Assembly (NCBI GenBank): GCA_034401135.1
Contig: JAWZSP010000002.1
Location: 2,108,001-2,172,000 of the forward strand
DNA: 64,000 nucleotides
From: Volutella citrinella
Taxonomy: Eukaryota; Ascomycota; Sordariomycetes; Hypocreales; Nectriaceae
Direction of reading: 5' to 3'
Positions 36,524 to 49,300 of this stretch are shown one piece after another. Every line of letters starts with the position of its first letter. Within the stretch, counting starts at the first letter, position 1. The notes beneath the pieces are model-generated. The model was not told the DNA's origin, did no database searches, and saw only the letters and a list, made by a program, of their open reading frames with translations. The translations under genes were made by a program, and so were the position numbers.

Positions 36524-37045
36524 TTAAAACTCCTGCTCCTCGCGGAAGAACATGCCGAAGCTGACGACGGTTCCGTAGATCAACAGGCCACCGATGATGG
36601 ACATGATCATGGCCTGGATCTGGATGAGGCCGGCGTGGGTAAGGACGACGGGTAGGGCTAAGAGAAATCAAGGTTAGCATGCAGAATTCAATGGCGCACC
36701 TGCGAGCGAAGCTCCGGGATGCGAACGGTGCTGCCGTGTGCTCTCCCGAGGCCGGCTCCGCACAGGCCGGGGCTGGGTCCATCTCGTACCAATTCCCATC
36801 ACAACCAGGAAGCCAGTAAGGAAGCGCCCGAGGTCTAGGATGGCCGCGCCGGAGCTCTCGACGAAGTCATCCGGGTTGGCGCAGTGGCCGCAGATCCAGT
36901 TGGGGACGGGCGCCAGCACATAGGTGGCGACGACGAGCAGCGGGTAGTACTCCTTCCACAGGGCGCACGAGAGGATGACGAGCAGGAATCCGACGGCGAG
37001 CACGAAGGAGAGGGCGATGATGGTCTTGAGGCCGGCGGTCGCCAT
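36524..37045 (-). CDS. vps55: Vps55-family endosomal membrane protein
   Basis: Two exons (37045-36790 and 36657-36524) give 129 residues, matching the Vps55/OB-RGRP family in length. Four hydrophobic helices are visible: IIALSFVLAVGFLLVILSC, YPLLVVATYVLAPVPNWIC, LTGFLVVMGIALPVVLTHAG (across the intron) and AMIMSIIGGLLIYGTVVSFG. The end is FFREEQEF. The family signature region VLAPVPNWICGHC is present. In yeast Vps55 works with Vps68 in traffic from late endosome to vacuole. The intron is phase 1 with a GTACGA donor. The start is the first ATG. Confidence 0.93.
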
Positions 37046-37753
37046 TGTGGTTGTGGTTTCGGAGGGGAGGGCGAAGCGAGGTCGGCAGAAGCGGGCTTTG
37101 GCTCAAGGTCGTAAATTCGAGGGGAGCTTGCGTTTGGACCCCCGTGGGGGAAGGCGGGCGTTGGTATTCGGCGGAGGGAGAAGTGGAAGCAAGACGAGGC
37201 GCAAGGTGGGCGGTCAGAGGGGTGGTGGTGCGGCTGGTGATGGCGGCGAGAGTTGGAGAGTGGGTTGTATGTGATGCTCACGCCCACATCTAATCCATCG
37301 TCGTCACCAGAGGCTGGAAAGGTACGTACCCCAGCGCCGCTCTCAATACCTGCAGCCTGGAGCCACACGCGACCTGCCAGTCCGAGCACAGCCACAGCGT
37401 CACGGATAAATAAAACTGCCGGTTGCCGACCCAAGTCGCATGCCTAGCCCGAAAGCGAAGGCGGTGACACGATAGCGGTCAGCACGGCCTGGATTGGCAG
37501 GATTGGGGATTGGACATGGTGGTCCGAGCGTCCTCCCGCCTAGCAGAACGACCAGTCCAAAGAAAAAAAAATCGTCGAGGTAGAGACGCTGGAAAAATAG
37601 CAGGCCCCGCTACAACTTTCTCTCTTTTCTCGTCCAAGAAAAGGCGGCTGGTCCTCGAATTCCGCCCTTTTATCTCTCCCTCGGACCCCGTAGGATCGAA
37701 CCGGATTCAATTACCAAAGGCCTCGCTTTTCGCGGCCCCCGATTCCTTTCACG
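37046..37753. other. divergent promoter region between Vps55 and Mak16
   Basis: The two genes are transcribed away from each other, so both promoters lie here. A short A-tract lies near 37561-37570. There is no gene. Confidence 0.6.
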
Positions 37754-38796
37754 ATGGCCTCCGACGAGATTATCTGGCAAATCATCAACCAACAGTTCTG
37801 CTCCTTCAAACTCAAGTATGTCAAGACTTCAACATGAACACAACCAAACAAGCCGAGCCACTGGGCCAAACGCCTCTACCTGGATGCTAACCCCTACTCT
37901 CTTTATTCAGGACCGAAAAGCAGCAGAACTTCTGCCGCAACGAGTACAACGTCACTGGACTCTGCAACCGCCAGTCATGCCCCCTCGCCAACTCTCGTTA
38001 TGCCACCGTGCGGCAGCACCCGACCAAGCAGACGCTCTACCTGTACATGAAGACGGTTGAGCGGGCTCACCTGCCGTCCAAGATGTGGGAGCGCATCAAG
38101 CTGTCCAACAACTACAACCAGGCCCTCGAGCAGATCGACTCTCGACTGATCTACTGGCCCAAGTTCCTGATCCACAAGTGCAAGCAACGTCTCACCCGCC
38201 TCACGCAGGTGCAGATCCGCATGCGTCGCATCGCCGCCGAGGAGGAGCGACTAGGCGAGAAGCTGGTCCCCAAGATGGCGCCCAAGATCAAGCACCGAGA
38301 GGCTGCGCGTGAGCGCAAGGCCGAGGCCGCGGCCAAGCTGGAGCGCACCATCGAGCGCGAGCTGGTGGAGCGACTGAGGCAAGGCGCCTACGGCGACCAG
38401 CCCCTCAACGTCAGCGAGGACATCTGGAAGAAGGTGCTCAACGCCATGGAGCGTGACGGCGATGGCCAGCGGGACAAGGACATGGACAAGGGCATCCTCG
38501 AGGACGGTGAGGAGGCTGAGTTTGACAGCGACGAGGAAGAGGAGGAAGACCTGGAGAAGATTGTCGAGTACGTGTCCGACTTTGACGAGAGCGAGGAGGA
38601 GCTTGCCGACCTCGAGGACTGGCTCGGCAGCGACGAAGAGGAGGAGGTGGATGAGGAGGCCGACGAAGAGAGCGAATCCGAGACGGAGAAGGCCGGTGCC
38701 AAGCGCAAGCGCGGCCGTGCCATCAAGATGAAGAACAAGCGACCTCGACAGGAGGAGAAGGAGAAGCTGACTCTGACAAACGAGCTGGCGTGGTAA
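37754..38796 (+). CDS. mak16: ribosome biogenesis factor Mak16
   Basis: Two exons (37754-37815 and 37911-38796) give 315 residues. The start MASDEIIWQIINQQFCSFKL and the following NFCRNEYNVTGLCNRQSCPL (a four-Cys group) are diagnostic for Mak16. The segment YLYMKTVERAHLPSKMWERI also belongs to the conserved core. The C-terminal third is strongly acidic (DSDEEEEEDLEKIVEYVSDF) and ends in a basic stretch KRKRGRAIKMKNKRP, a likely nuclear signal. Mak16 is a nucleolar factor needed for the 60S subunit and binds pre-60S particles early with Rpf1. The first exon is 62 bases and ends in phase 2; the intron is 95 bases. Confidence 0.96.
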
Positions 38797-40050
38797 TTTG
38801 GCCGAGGACCGACACGGACAAGCAAGAAGCGATAATCTGCAGCATGAGAACGAGCCGCCGGCGTTCTGGAGTTTTTGCGTGTATGATGACCAGGACTGGT
38901 CGGGTGTGTGTGTGTGTGTGTGTGAAAGAAAAAAAATACAGGCGAGGATGAGGAGGAGAAGGAGAGATGGGACTCCTCGCTCTGGGAAGTTATGTTTGAC
39001 GCTCAGAGGGGTGGACAAAGAGACGAGTTCACTTCATTTACATGGCGGTTTAGGCTTAGGGATACCAAAATAGATTGCCTCTTGCGTTTGTCTGCATCGG
39101 CGTTTTGGACTAGATTTCTGCATTGAGCTGTGACTGTTGTCCTCGCCCAGGGACTGTTGATGATGGCTGTGGGGATGGAGAATGCCAGGCTTCGCAACAC
39201 CCTAGTCGTGTGTCCTGCCAGGGCATCTCATGATGAATGATGAGAGTCGGACAGGAAGGAGCGCCCCACCATTCGCGGTGCTGTGGCCAAGTGCGCGAAC
39301 CACCCACAGCCAGTGGCGGGTGCCTGCAGTAAGCGCCGTACGCACTACTAACGTAGGTCAATGAATGGCGGAGCACTCTCGGGCGGCATTCATTTTAGCT
39401 CAGGCAGCTGTGAAACTGCTAGGACTTCATGCCGTGTCCTACCACGTTGCCTGCGAATTAGTCCGCCATTCCTCCTCCGACTGATGCCACTAATGTAGCA
39501 GCAATTCTCTGTGTACTGTGATCAAGTTCCATACTCTGGTCCTGACAATCCGAAGTCTTGGTGCAAGTGCCTGCGGTTATAGTTTAATTCTGCCTCCCTA
39601 GTCCAGCCCAGCACCGAAATAACCCCCAGCCGCCACTACCCGCCCACTTATAATCCCAGCCAACGTCACCGCACCTTCAACAGCTACCACCCCTCTTTAT
39701 TCCTCCTGCGACTTCTCTCTCGCCCACCCAACACACTCCGCCAAACACTCCACGCGACGACTCGCCCCTGGGAAGATCCATATCCAACTCGTCTTCCTCC
39801 GATATTCAATTCGAGCATTCTCCCTTGGCGCCACACCCTCAGGGAGCCCTATCGCGCCCTCGCCCGACTCTCGTCCCCAATCACGCCGTCACCGTCCCCC
39901 TCGAGATATCCCGAATAGTGTCACGTCTCGTCTGAGACGCGAACCCGACGGGTGGAATAGCGAGGCACCGCATAATCGACGGCCCCTATTCCAGCACGCA
40001 CCAGTCATCTTACCTCGCCAGCGAGCCCCTCCGTCTCCGCAGCCGCAATC
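38797..40050. other. intergenic region, 1.25 kb
   Basis: This holds the Mak16 3' side with a GT microsatellite, and from about 39600 the pyrimidine-rich promoter and leader of the Mso1-like gene. There is no coding signal. Confidence 0.6.
38904..38924 (+). repeat. GT microsatellite
   Basis: About ten GT units in the Mak16 3' region. Confidence 0.9.
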
Positions 40051-40830
40051 ATGGCTTCGTGGTACTCCAACCTCCTCACCAAAACCACGTCCCAAATCTC
40101 CTCCCTACGCTCCACCCTTCTCGCCTCCGAGGCCGACGGCGAGACCGAGGACGACACCCACGTCTGCCGCGTCCTCCGCGACTACTACACCGAAAAGGGC
40201 CGCCCCTTCCCTCCTTGGCTGCCCCAGGACCCCCGTGCCGCCGCCCAGGTCGCCGCCGCTCCCCAGCCGCTCCTCAACACGCAGGTCGGCGCCCGCTATG
40301 GCGGCATGGGCGGCGCTCCGCCGGCATCTGGCGGTGGTCTGAGCAGCCTCTGGGACGCACCCGCGACGCAGGCCGCCCCTCCGCCCCCGCAGAGCCTCCG
40401 CGCCGGTGGCCGTGTGCCGGCATCGCTGCAACCGGGCGGCGGGATGATGGGAGGCCAGGCTGGCGGCGCTGGTGGAATCGAGCGCAGGCCGCTCCCGAGC
40501 CAGCGCGGCGGCAGTTATCAGAACTCTGGATTTGGCGGAGGGCGGCCGGAGGCGTCGAGCGTACCCCCCGGCGGCGGCACTGGCGGCTCAGCGCAGGATC
40601 GACTGAAGCAGCGTCTATGGGGAGGCTCACGGACGACGAGCCCGTCGTCACAGGGCGGCAGCGGGCAAGGCCCCTTCCAGCCGCCTCCGGGTGGCAACAG
40701 CGGCGCAGCAAGCAGCGGAGGAAGCGGAGGAGGTGGGTACGAGGACAGGTTTGCGCCGGGTGGAATGTACGACACAGGGGCACCCCCTCGGCGACAGGGC
40801 CTACCTAGCGGGCCACGAGCGTACAGGTGA
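40051..40830 (+). CDS. Mso1-like Sec1-binding protein
   Basis: A single exon encodes 259 residues. The first 60 (WYSNLLTKTTSQISSLRSTL, then DTHVCRVLRDYYTEKGRPFP) match the Sec1-binding region of yeast Mso1. Mso1 binds the Sec1 regulator of exocytic SNAREs at the plasma membrane, and in fungi this contributes to secretion at the growing tip. The remaining 200 residues are Gly/Pro/Ser-rich and apparently disordered, with a short conserved-looking piece SAQDRLKQRLWGGSRTTSPS at about residues 183-202. The call rests mainly on the N-terminal segment. The start ATG begins MASWYSN, as expected. Confidence 0.82.
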   Translation: MASWYSNLLTKTTSQISSLRSTLLASEADGETEDDTHVCRVLRDYYTEKGRPFPPWLPQDPRAAAQVAAAPQPLLNTQVGARYGGMGGAPPASGGGLSSLWDAPATQAAPPPPQSLRAGGRVPASLQPGGGMMGGQAGGAGGIERRPLPSQRGGSYQNSGFGGGRPEASSVPPGGGTGGSAQDRLKQRLWGGSRTTSPSSQGGSGQGPFQPPPGGNSGAASSGGSGGGGYEDRFAPGGMYDTGAPPRRQGLPSGPRAYR

Positions 40831-41242
40831 AGCCAAGGTCGTTCACTTTGAGAGTTGGGGTTTGGGGACAGCACTGGTACGGTGACGGGATGGCGCTGTC
40901 ACGGAGTTGGCAGCGTTGGGGCAGCGACGAGCGGCCGACGTTGCTCGACCTTGCCTGTCCGAGACTTGCTCTTCCAGCGATTGTGGCTTGTTGCTTTGAT
41001 ATATAGACATCCGGCGTTATACCCCTTTAATAACACACCTTCACAAGATTATGGCAGTTGATTGATGCGAGTTTCTTCATGATTGCATTGTAACATGACA
41101 CAGACAGACCGCCCCTGATGGCTCGTTCGTTGCTTGTGCGGCTTGCAAAGACACAGCCGGCCAAACTCCATACGCCTGAACAAGAGATCATGAACATGAA
41201 ACTAAACAAATATACAGCAGTGGCATAATCACAGTACGCTCA
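40831..41242. other. convergent 3' intergenic region
   Basis: The region lies between the ends of the Mso1-like gene and GYP7 and has no features beyond likely 3' untranslated regions. Confidence 0.6.
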
Positions 41243-43923
41243 TTACTTCTTGGGCATCCCGTCCCCCTTCTGCGCCACCGTGTTGCGCGGCAGCACCTCA
41301 ACGTCGCGGCTCAGCAGCTTCCTCAGCTCAGGAGTGATGACCCTGGTCGCTGGCTCAGGCTCAGGCTCCTTGCCCTTGGCCGGGGACGACTTCCCGCCGG
41401 CGGTTGTCGACGACGTCGAGGGTTTCTTCTGGTGTGTGCTGGGGCCGGGGAAGTTCTGCTTCTTGTCGACGGCCTCAACAAGGCGCTGGAATCGACGGAA
41501 GAGAGCCTCGGCACGAATGAGGATGGATTCCAGGTCGATCGTGTTGGATAGCTCGTTCACTGCATCAACGGGTCAGCACTGCATTAATGCCAACGGCTGG
41601 GCCTCACTTACCGTACTTGAGCACCTCGTCAAAGTGCTTCAGGTGCTCCATGATGACGTCGCGGTGCTTCTCCAGGATCGCGAGCGCCACGAACAGGTGA
41701 AAGTTGGCGCTCAGGTAGTCGGTCCAGAAGCCTTCCCACAGACGCAGCACGTCCAGCCAGACAAACTCGCGCTTATACCAGACGAGGATCATGCGGAAGA
41801 AGAAGAAGAAGTTGGTGCTGTCGGCGCTCTGCAGGTGGTTCCACAGCTTCGGGTCCATGAACTGGACCAGCTGATCGAGCGTCAGGAGCTGGCCGCGCAT
41901 CCCGGACTGGTCCCGGAGGAAGTTGCGCTCCATGCGTTCCATGAAGTGCTGGAAGCCCCAAAACGCCATGGCGTCGTCCTGGATGACGGCATAGACCGGG
42001 GCGAGCAGGTCCGACATTCCCTGCACATAGCCGAGCTCCTTGTTGTACTCATTATACGTCAAGAGCATCTCCTTCATCTGCTCCAGGTGAACGTTGGTGC
42101 CGACCTCGGCGAAAGGCGACTTGGGGTCTGGGTGCGGGATGTCCTCGCCGGCGAAGATGGCGACATTTCGGTCTGTCCGGTGAACATCCTTCTCTGTGGG
42201 AGAGCTAATGTCAGTATCATATCTGGCAAAAGCCCGGTTGGAGCATAACATACCAATGCGTCCCTTTTGCTCGCGCCACCACTCGCCCGTTTCTCCTTCT
42301 CCGCCCTCGCCATCGAGTCGCTCCCACCATGCTAGCTTCAACTTGTAGTACTGATCCCTCAGCGAGGCGACCTGGGCCTTGCGCTCATCTGTGGTGCTAT
42401 ACCACTCATAGATGCCGAGCAGATACAGCCAGGCTTCCTTTCTCACGCCGTCCTCGGGATCCAGCCCTCCGTGGAAGATGCGTTCCTTGACCTCGTCGAC
42501 AGTCACCGACAACCTCCCAGTTCGCGCATCGAAGAATGTGTTCCACTCCTTCATCGTGACCGTCCTACGGCGCTCCTCGATAGACAGGGAAGAGGCCCCC
42601 TCGAGCAGCTCAAACTCGCCCACGTCGGTATCCTCCAACTCCATGACCTCGTTGGCTGACCAGATGCGCTGCCGCCGATCTCGCTCGCTCTGCTCCTGAA
42701 TGCCCATGGCCCAGCGAGCGAGATAGATCCTAGCGCTGTCAAACTCGTCCTGCAGTGTCTGGACCTCTGGATTCCTCAGCAGCCGTCGGACCTGTGGTGG
42801 GATGTTGGGGCTCTCCACGAGGTCCTGCGCCGCCCTTCGTGTGAATGTCGTCACCTGGCTGAACTTTTCCATAATATTCCAACCCGCCTCTTTGACAAAC
42901 TTGACAAAAGGGTCCATCTCGGCGTCAGGCCGGGATCCGCCCGCGGCTGTCAGCCCTCTGGAACTATCCTGGCGACCAATCTGGGATGGACTCGACGTCG
43001 GCTTCCCACCAAAGGCCTCGCTGTCCTCCTTGCTTGGCTCCACGAGGTAGATGTTGGGTTCGGCGGCAGAGCGCTCGATCTTAATGTAGCGGCGGAGCCA
43101 GCGGACCACCTCGTCGCCGCCCCAAAACATCTGGCCGCTCTCGCCAAAGGGATCAAAGGTGTCATGAGTGCGCTTCTTCTTTTGGAGCATGGTGCTCTGA
43201 CACTCATTATCGTGGAAGAAGAGGGCCGGGAAGCTGTCGCCAGCGCGTGAATTGATGATGACGGAGCCGTACCACCAGCCAAGGCTTGGCGGGCGGATGA
43301 GCAGTGAGTAGACGGCGCTGACGGGGATGGCGAAGGCGTATCCGCCGATGGAATCGACGTGGCTGGTGATGGTGGGAGGCGGCGGGACGAGGTATGACTG
43401 CTTGGGGGGCGAGTCACCATCGCACATGTCGACCTTGACGTAGATGCTGGCGGAGTCACCTAGGGCAGACTCGGGGACCCAAGCGAGGAGCAGATCGGAC
43501 GAGGCGATGGAGGGCTCGCCATCGCCAGAGGCTCCAGAGACGGCCGAGGATGAAGAGAGAGGGCGGCCATTGCGGCGACCTCGCTGCTGGAGGAGTGCGA
43601 TGTAGCCGGGGATGTTGTCCCTTGCGGATGGTGTGGGATGGACGTAGACCTAGAGTCGCAAGACAGGTGAGCTCTCTGGGTCGTCATGATGGCCATGTGG
43701 GCCTGGACCAGCCCGAGCCATGGGGGATGTGATGGGATGGGATGCGGCGAGGACATACCTTGCTCTTGGAGAAGAGCAGCTTGACGCCCCGTCCCGTCTG
43801 CTCATGCGTGATGGTGTTGTACTCGCCCTCCTCGTCGTCGCTCAGCGCATAGAAGCTGGCTGATGGCGATCGCGGCGGGGCATCACCACTGCCTCCCGCA
43901 GCGCCGGCATTGGACGGCGGCAT
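41243..43923 (-). CDS. gyp7: Rab GTPase-activating protein, GYP7 type
   Basis: Four exons (43923-43759, 43649-42254, 42193-41612, 41559-41243) give 819 residues. The N-terminal half is the GYP7 lipid/Rab-binding module (VKLLFSKSKVYVHPTP, then SVIINSRAGDSFPALFFHD). The TBC domain spans about 440-720. It includes DGVRKEAWLYLLGIY, the arginine-finger motif IEKDVHRTDR (Arg526, completed across an intron) and the glutamine finger YVQGMSDLLAPVY (Gln578). GYP7 stimulates GTP hydrolysis by Ypt7/Rab7 and other Rabs on endosomes and vacuole. The tail is low-complexity and Lys/Pro/Ser-rich. The 60-base intron at 42253-42194 is a multiple of three without a stop, so retained transcripts would stay open. 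Confidence 0.93.
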
Positions 43924-45021
43924 GGCGGGGCAGCTGAGGAGATGACTGGCTGGTGGAGGCTTTGGGGATGCGATGGGCTGTCCCAGGGTGCGTGTGCTGT
44001 CGTGAGGCACAAGGCGTTGGACTCTGGGCAGAGATGGACCGGGGCAGAGGAGTAAAAATGCAGGCGGCGGGAGGATAAAGGTTGATGTCGGCGGTACGGA
44101 GTATACGATTGCCCATCCACCATGTGAGCAGTGTTCAGCCAACACGACGAAACGGATGACGACGTGCCCCGCCACGCGCACCTCGCTCGCCGCCGCACTG
44201 GCGTGGTCCAGCGCTCTACCTAGGAGCTACAGGCGTTTCCCGGGGGCTTTCGGCGCCTTCGAGGCGCAGAGGGCGGATTGGGTACACCACTGGTACCCCG
44301 CCTGCTCGCTGGAGAAGGCCATGCCTGCCTAATCCCGGCTGCCTCTGGACATGTGTGGCGCGGCGTGTTGTACCCCTCAAGTCCTGTGGCACAGCGCAGC
44401 CCTGCAAACCACCCCAGCCATAAGCCGGATCGATCTCTGGCGCGAAGCATCGTCGCTATCCTCATTGAGCCGTTGGCATGCCCGCTTGCGTACGATGATT
44501 CGTACGCTCCACGTCAACGGCTCAACATCCATAGGCAGAAGCCATCAAGAAGCGAGCGGCGAAAATATGCTCTCCACTGGCTTTGGAAATCGAAGGTTGT
44601 TTTATTTATTCATGACCCATAGGGGTATGATTATTAGATACAAGTACGAAGTAAATGTGTGTTGTCCACATGATGATCCAGCAAAATAGGCACCAACCAG
44701 AAAAACAACTTGGCTCATACAAAGCGAACGACTCCAAATCGCCGAGCTCATCGCTGTTTGTCTATTCCTGGCCAAATCCAATGTCGTAAAAAGAAAACAG
44801 CGCCCCTGTTGTTTGCCCTCGTCGTTTTGTTTCTCTTGTTGCGCCAAAGGAGCGGTTATTCCCTTTCCAGTATCCCCTAGTCAGATTCCTCAATGGCGAG
44901 TTCAGAATCTGTACTTGGAGGGGATAACACAGTGGGAGACGTAACGGTTGGGTCACCGCCTCATTATCGTCATAACTTACACTCGCTCAAAAGCCCCCAT
45001 AACCTCAACGTTCGCCACACT
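43924..45021. other. intergenic region between GYP7 and the PAP2 gene
   Basis: This holds the GYP7 promoter and leader (up to about 44200) and the 3' side of the PAP2 gene. Short frames of fewer than 170 residues look like chance. Confidence 0.55.
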
Positions 45022-46387
45022 TCAGGCCACGTCTCCCAGGAGCGGGGATTGAAACTCGGGCTCGACGGCAGTCTCTGGGTCGGTGTAGTTGACGGGCTTG
45101 TGGACGCGGACCATCCATAGGAAGTAGTCCTCCAAGGCGCAGAGGTTGAGGAGAATGCCGTTGCCGTTCCAGGCGATGGCGCAGACGATGGCACCGGCCA
45201 CGGCATCGAGGATGAAGTGGTTTGCCGTCGCCACGATGGCAGTCAGGATGAGTGTGGGATAGGACATGCCGACGGCGACGATGGCGATGCGCTTCCACGA
45301 TGTAGCTCGAAGGCCCTGGATGGGCAGAGTGGCGACAGTGAGGCCGATGAGGAGAGAGTAGCCGAAGTGAAGCGAAGGCATGGCAGCTAGAAATCAAAGA
45401 GTCAGAAAAGCCCGAGTCATGGAGACGGAGCTCGGAGTAGACGGGAAGCCAGACGTACCATACTGGTTGCAAAACCGGTTTGTTGTCCACACGCTGCTCT
45501 CGCCAGTCCCGCTGTGGACGGTATCAACAAAACCAAAGCTCTTGGCCTCGGCGGCATCCTCGCCTTCGTACTTGGGGTCGCTCAGCAGGCGAGGAGGCAT
45601 GCAAGGCCAGAGGGTGAAGATGACAAAGGCAATGAGGTTGCAAGTGGCCATGGTTCGGCGGCGGGCCTCATAAAGGGCCGGTCCAGCCAGAATATCGTCG
45701 TGGCCGATTCGGCCGGCGGCCAAGCGGCTCTTGCGGGTGGTGGTGACATAGTAGAGGACGACGAGGAACAGGATGGTGCCGGGGATGTGGATAAAGGAGT
45801 AGGTGCGGTTTATCCAGTGGAGGAGTGTGGGATGGGCGAGGAACCATTTCTGAAAGGGCACCTCCCAGAAAATCATGAGGTTTTGCTCGAGGTGAATCAG
45901 CTGGAGAGCATGCTTGCGGGCGACGTTGACGGTGCCTTCGACGAGAGTGAGGGCAGTGATGGCCCGTCCGATCTGATAGACCTGTAGGGAAGAGTCAGCA
46001 TCGGCATCCAAGTTGCTATTTCTCAACCCCACGACTTATAGAGGCTCATCGTACCCAGTAAATCAGGGCCCAGTACCAAGCCTCGGCGAGGAAGGGAAAC
46101 TTCTGCAGAACACGGCTCAGGAGGCGGTCCTGGAAGACGGCCGTGTTGGGAGTGGTGACGATACGCTTCCAGCCAAAGAACTGGAGCTTCCGGCGGCGGT
46201 AGGTGGGCTGCTGGTGAGGCCGGAGGGCTGGACTGGAGGAGCTGCTGTCACTCCGCTTGTGGTTATGGTCACCGGTCCAGCCAGCCTTGCCTCTTGAGAT
46301 GCTGTAGTCCTTGTTGCGGTTGAAGTATGAACCACCAAAGAGGAGCGTCACCACGACGAGTGGCTCGAGGAAGTTCCCAATACCCAT
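45022..46387 (-). CDS. PAP2-superfamily integral membrane protein
   Basis: Three exons (46387-46055, 45981-45459, 45386-45022) give 406 residues. About six membrane helices are visible, for example EPLVVVTLLFGG, TYSFIHIPGTILFLVVLYYV, NLIAFVIFTLWPCMPP and FGYSLLIGLTVATLPI. Two parts of a lipid-phosphatase site are present: MPSLHFGYS (from Met288, active His292) and NHFILDAVAG (HxxxD). This is the arrangement of the PAP2_3 group, which also contains inositol phosphorylceramide synthase. The protein lacks the length and other motifs I would expect of Aur1, so the substrate is open; a phospholipid or sphingolipid phosphatase or transferase in the endomembrane system is likely. Both introns are short (73 and 72 bases). 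Confidence 0.85.
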
Positions 46388-49300
46388 GACGTATAAGATG
46401 TGTGTGACGACCTTTTACTCAATAATGGAGCGGGAGTCTATTACGACTGGAGGGAGAAGAAACACAGCCAAATAAGGAGAGTTTGTCGACCCAGCCGACC
46501 CGGTCGATGCGGCACAGTCACGTACAGCCGTTGGCCTGGGAGGGGATATAGAGAGGGACGAGAAGACAAGAGAGAACGAGTATCCTCGGGCCTAGCAGCG
46601 CAGGGGAATAGAGACGGATATGGGGGGAATATAGCGATACGGTATGAAAGCTGGAACCTAAGAAGCCAAGACCGAACAATGGCGCAGGGCCAAGAGCAGG
46701 TTTTGAGGGAAAGGCGGATCGCTTGGGCCGGAATCTACGGAGAAGGGGGGGCGACTCGTCGAGCGCCAAGATATTCTCCCAAAGCCATGCTCTCTCTGGA
46801 TCTACAGTACATGTTAGGCGCCCAGTGTGCCAGCAAGGCGAGGGGTGCACAACGCAGCGCGGTGCTGAGAGGTTTCGCAGCACACGAGACCACACTTTCA
46901 TGACGGGTGCCAAGATGGAGGGCAAGGATGCACGGCGAGGGTTTGGGATTGGCAAGGACTGGGGCCGGGATGCGCAGGGATGTGCCAGCAATCGGGACAG
47001 GGTGGCTGCCCGCCGTCCGCCAGCGCTGCGCTAGGCCCCGCCCCGCCCATCAGATAGGTGATTAGGTCGCCGCAGCATAGTGCGCCCGGACGCCAGGTGA
47101 TTGGGGGATGGCAGCCCGGGAAGCCTATTCCAGCACAACCTCAGGCAGTGCAAGCACACTCACACACCACCTAGCAGCAACGGCACTGGCCCATCGCCGC
47201 CTCAGCAATAGAAAACCCACTGCAACCATATCAGCGGCAGCGAGCATAATGCCCCGACAGTCAGCGGAGGCCGGGCTCCTCCTCGGCATACGCGGAGCCA
47301 CATCCCAGCCCGCTGAGTGCCGCCGTCGACTGTCGTGGAGTGACGGACGGAGATTGCAGAGCCCACGGCCACCCACAAGGCGTGAGAGCCCCCAGTGCTT
47401 GGCGATGGCCCATCCGGAGCTGCCTGCACAGTGCAGTGCAATCCCCCCTTCGCCCAGGGGGGATCGAGTCGAACGTGGTGTTGTCTTTGTCTACTATGAT
47501 ACGATGCTGTTGGGCAACCTACTCCCATCGGCCTCCCGCGGCAACCGTTCTGGAGTATTCACGGGGGGGCATAGTACCTTGAGCACCATATATGCAAATC
47601 ATGTAGTAGACACGGTAGCAAGCAGCGTTGGTCACTTGTCGTTTGCTAACATCACGCCGTGGGTGCAGCAATCGCTCCGCCTCTTTCGCTCCGCGGCGGG
47701 TTAAGCATGTCTCGCGGATGGGCCGGACGTGGTGCGGAGTTTGTTTGCTCGCAAGAGCCTGGCCCGCGTCTCTATCTTGGCCTCATCCATGGAGCTGATG
47801 TCTCTCGGCACTTCTGACTGGACAGATGCAAAATACCTCGGCCAGGCACGCGAGCGCATCGACGAGCAGGCCGTATTAGTCGTCGTTCAACCCGCTCTCG
47901 TCCGCGGAACATGGACCCATCCGGCGTAGGCACGGCGGAGAGGGGGAAAAAAAGAAAAGTCTTTGTCGCTGTCATGGACCCATCTCCATCCATCCATCGC
48001 ATCTCGGCGTCCATCAAGAGGCCGATCCGCCGACGAGGTGCGAGCGAAAGCGTCAAATGCGAGGGGTGCGAGCTGAGGGCAGTCGGATTAGACCCCCTGT
48101 CCTACAGGCGTCCTTATGCTTATGTCTGCAGCAGCTAATAAGGCACCTTATTGTCCCACCACATCCCATGCCAGCGAATCGCAAATCTGCTGATGCTCTA
48201 TTCCCGTCCGGATACAGCACTGCTACTAGTCGTATAGTGCTACGTATAGTAGCAGTAATACGCTGCGCCTTTGTATCCATCCGCGGATAGACTCCTGAGC
48301 CGCGCACCGGGGTATGACGATGGAATTGTGCCGTTACACCCATTTGCACACTGCAACGACGTCACAATAAGGCAGATGCAACGGCCTGGGCGGGCCACAT
48401 GGACAACGGAGGCGAAGGCTAATCCGGCGCCGTCGAGTCGACCAGCAAACGTCTGTCGCGTGCCCAAGCACCAACTCCGTCCCATCCCGCTGGCGCCGCC
48501 GCCAGCCCATCGGCCAACGGAGGCTACCCAACCCCGTCCTGCGGGGCTCCCTCTCCGGCCTACCGTCACAACCAAAGATAGCCTCTCCTCCCTCGTCCGC
48601 CACTTCCCGCGGGCTGCAACCCTGTCCATCAGCCTCCCAGACGCTTGAGACCCGCACGTCTCCCCATCTCATCGACCAGACACCTCGGCGGCGACGTTAG
48701 TGCAGAGGGAAGCGTCGGTGAGCCGCCTTCCGAGGGCGCATCTGGCATCTGGCGCCCCCGCCCCAGCTGCCAAGGGCTGAAAAAAAGCTGGGCCTCACTT
48801 CCGGAGCTTCCGGGCCTTGCATGAGCACTGCCGTTGGTTGGGTCGTCTTGACTTGGAACATCCCCTGGTTTGCAGGGAAGTGGGGTTTTCTCGCCTGTTG
48901 TATGTTGTACGTACTATGGTATCAGTTAGTAGCATTGCATCCCATCCGGCTCATCATCAGCCCTTGACGCACCAGACATGGCTCTCAGGTTGAAAACACG
49001 CCGCGGATTGGTAGGCCGTCTTGTCGCATGCTTTGCTGTTCGGTTCAACGGCTAATATAGCTCGCCATTGAGTTGGGATCGCCGACAGGGGGGCGAAACT
49101 CAAGCTGTCAGTGTAACAAGTCGGCTTGCAATTTCACACATGCCGCGATGGTAAATCCACACCCATGCGTCTCAACAAGCCCACCCCGTCCTGTGGAGCT
49201 TCAAGATGGCATGGCCAAGTTGAGCGTGCGATACAATGGCCGCCTTACGTAAAATCACAACCCGAACCTCGGCCCCGAACTGCCATCTTCGCAAAGAGAG

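Noticed and set aside
41250..42248. 332-codon open frame on the plus strand
   Set aside because: It lies entirely antisense to the GYP7 gene, whose TBC motifs are clear. Codon bias of the real gene opens the opposite strand.
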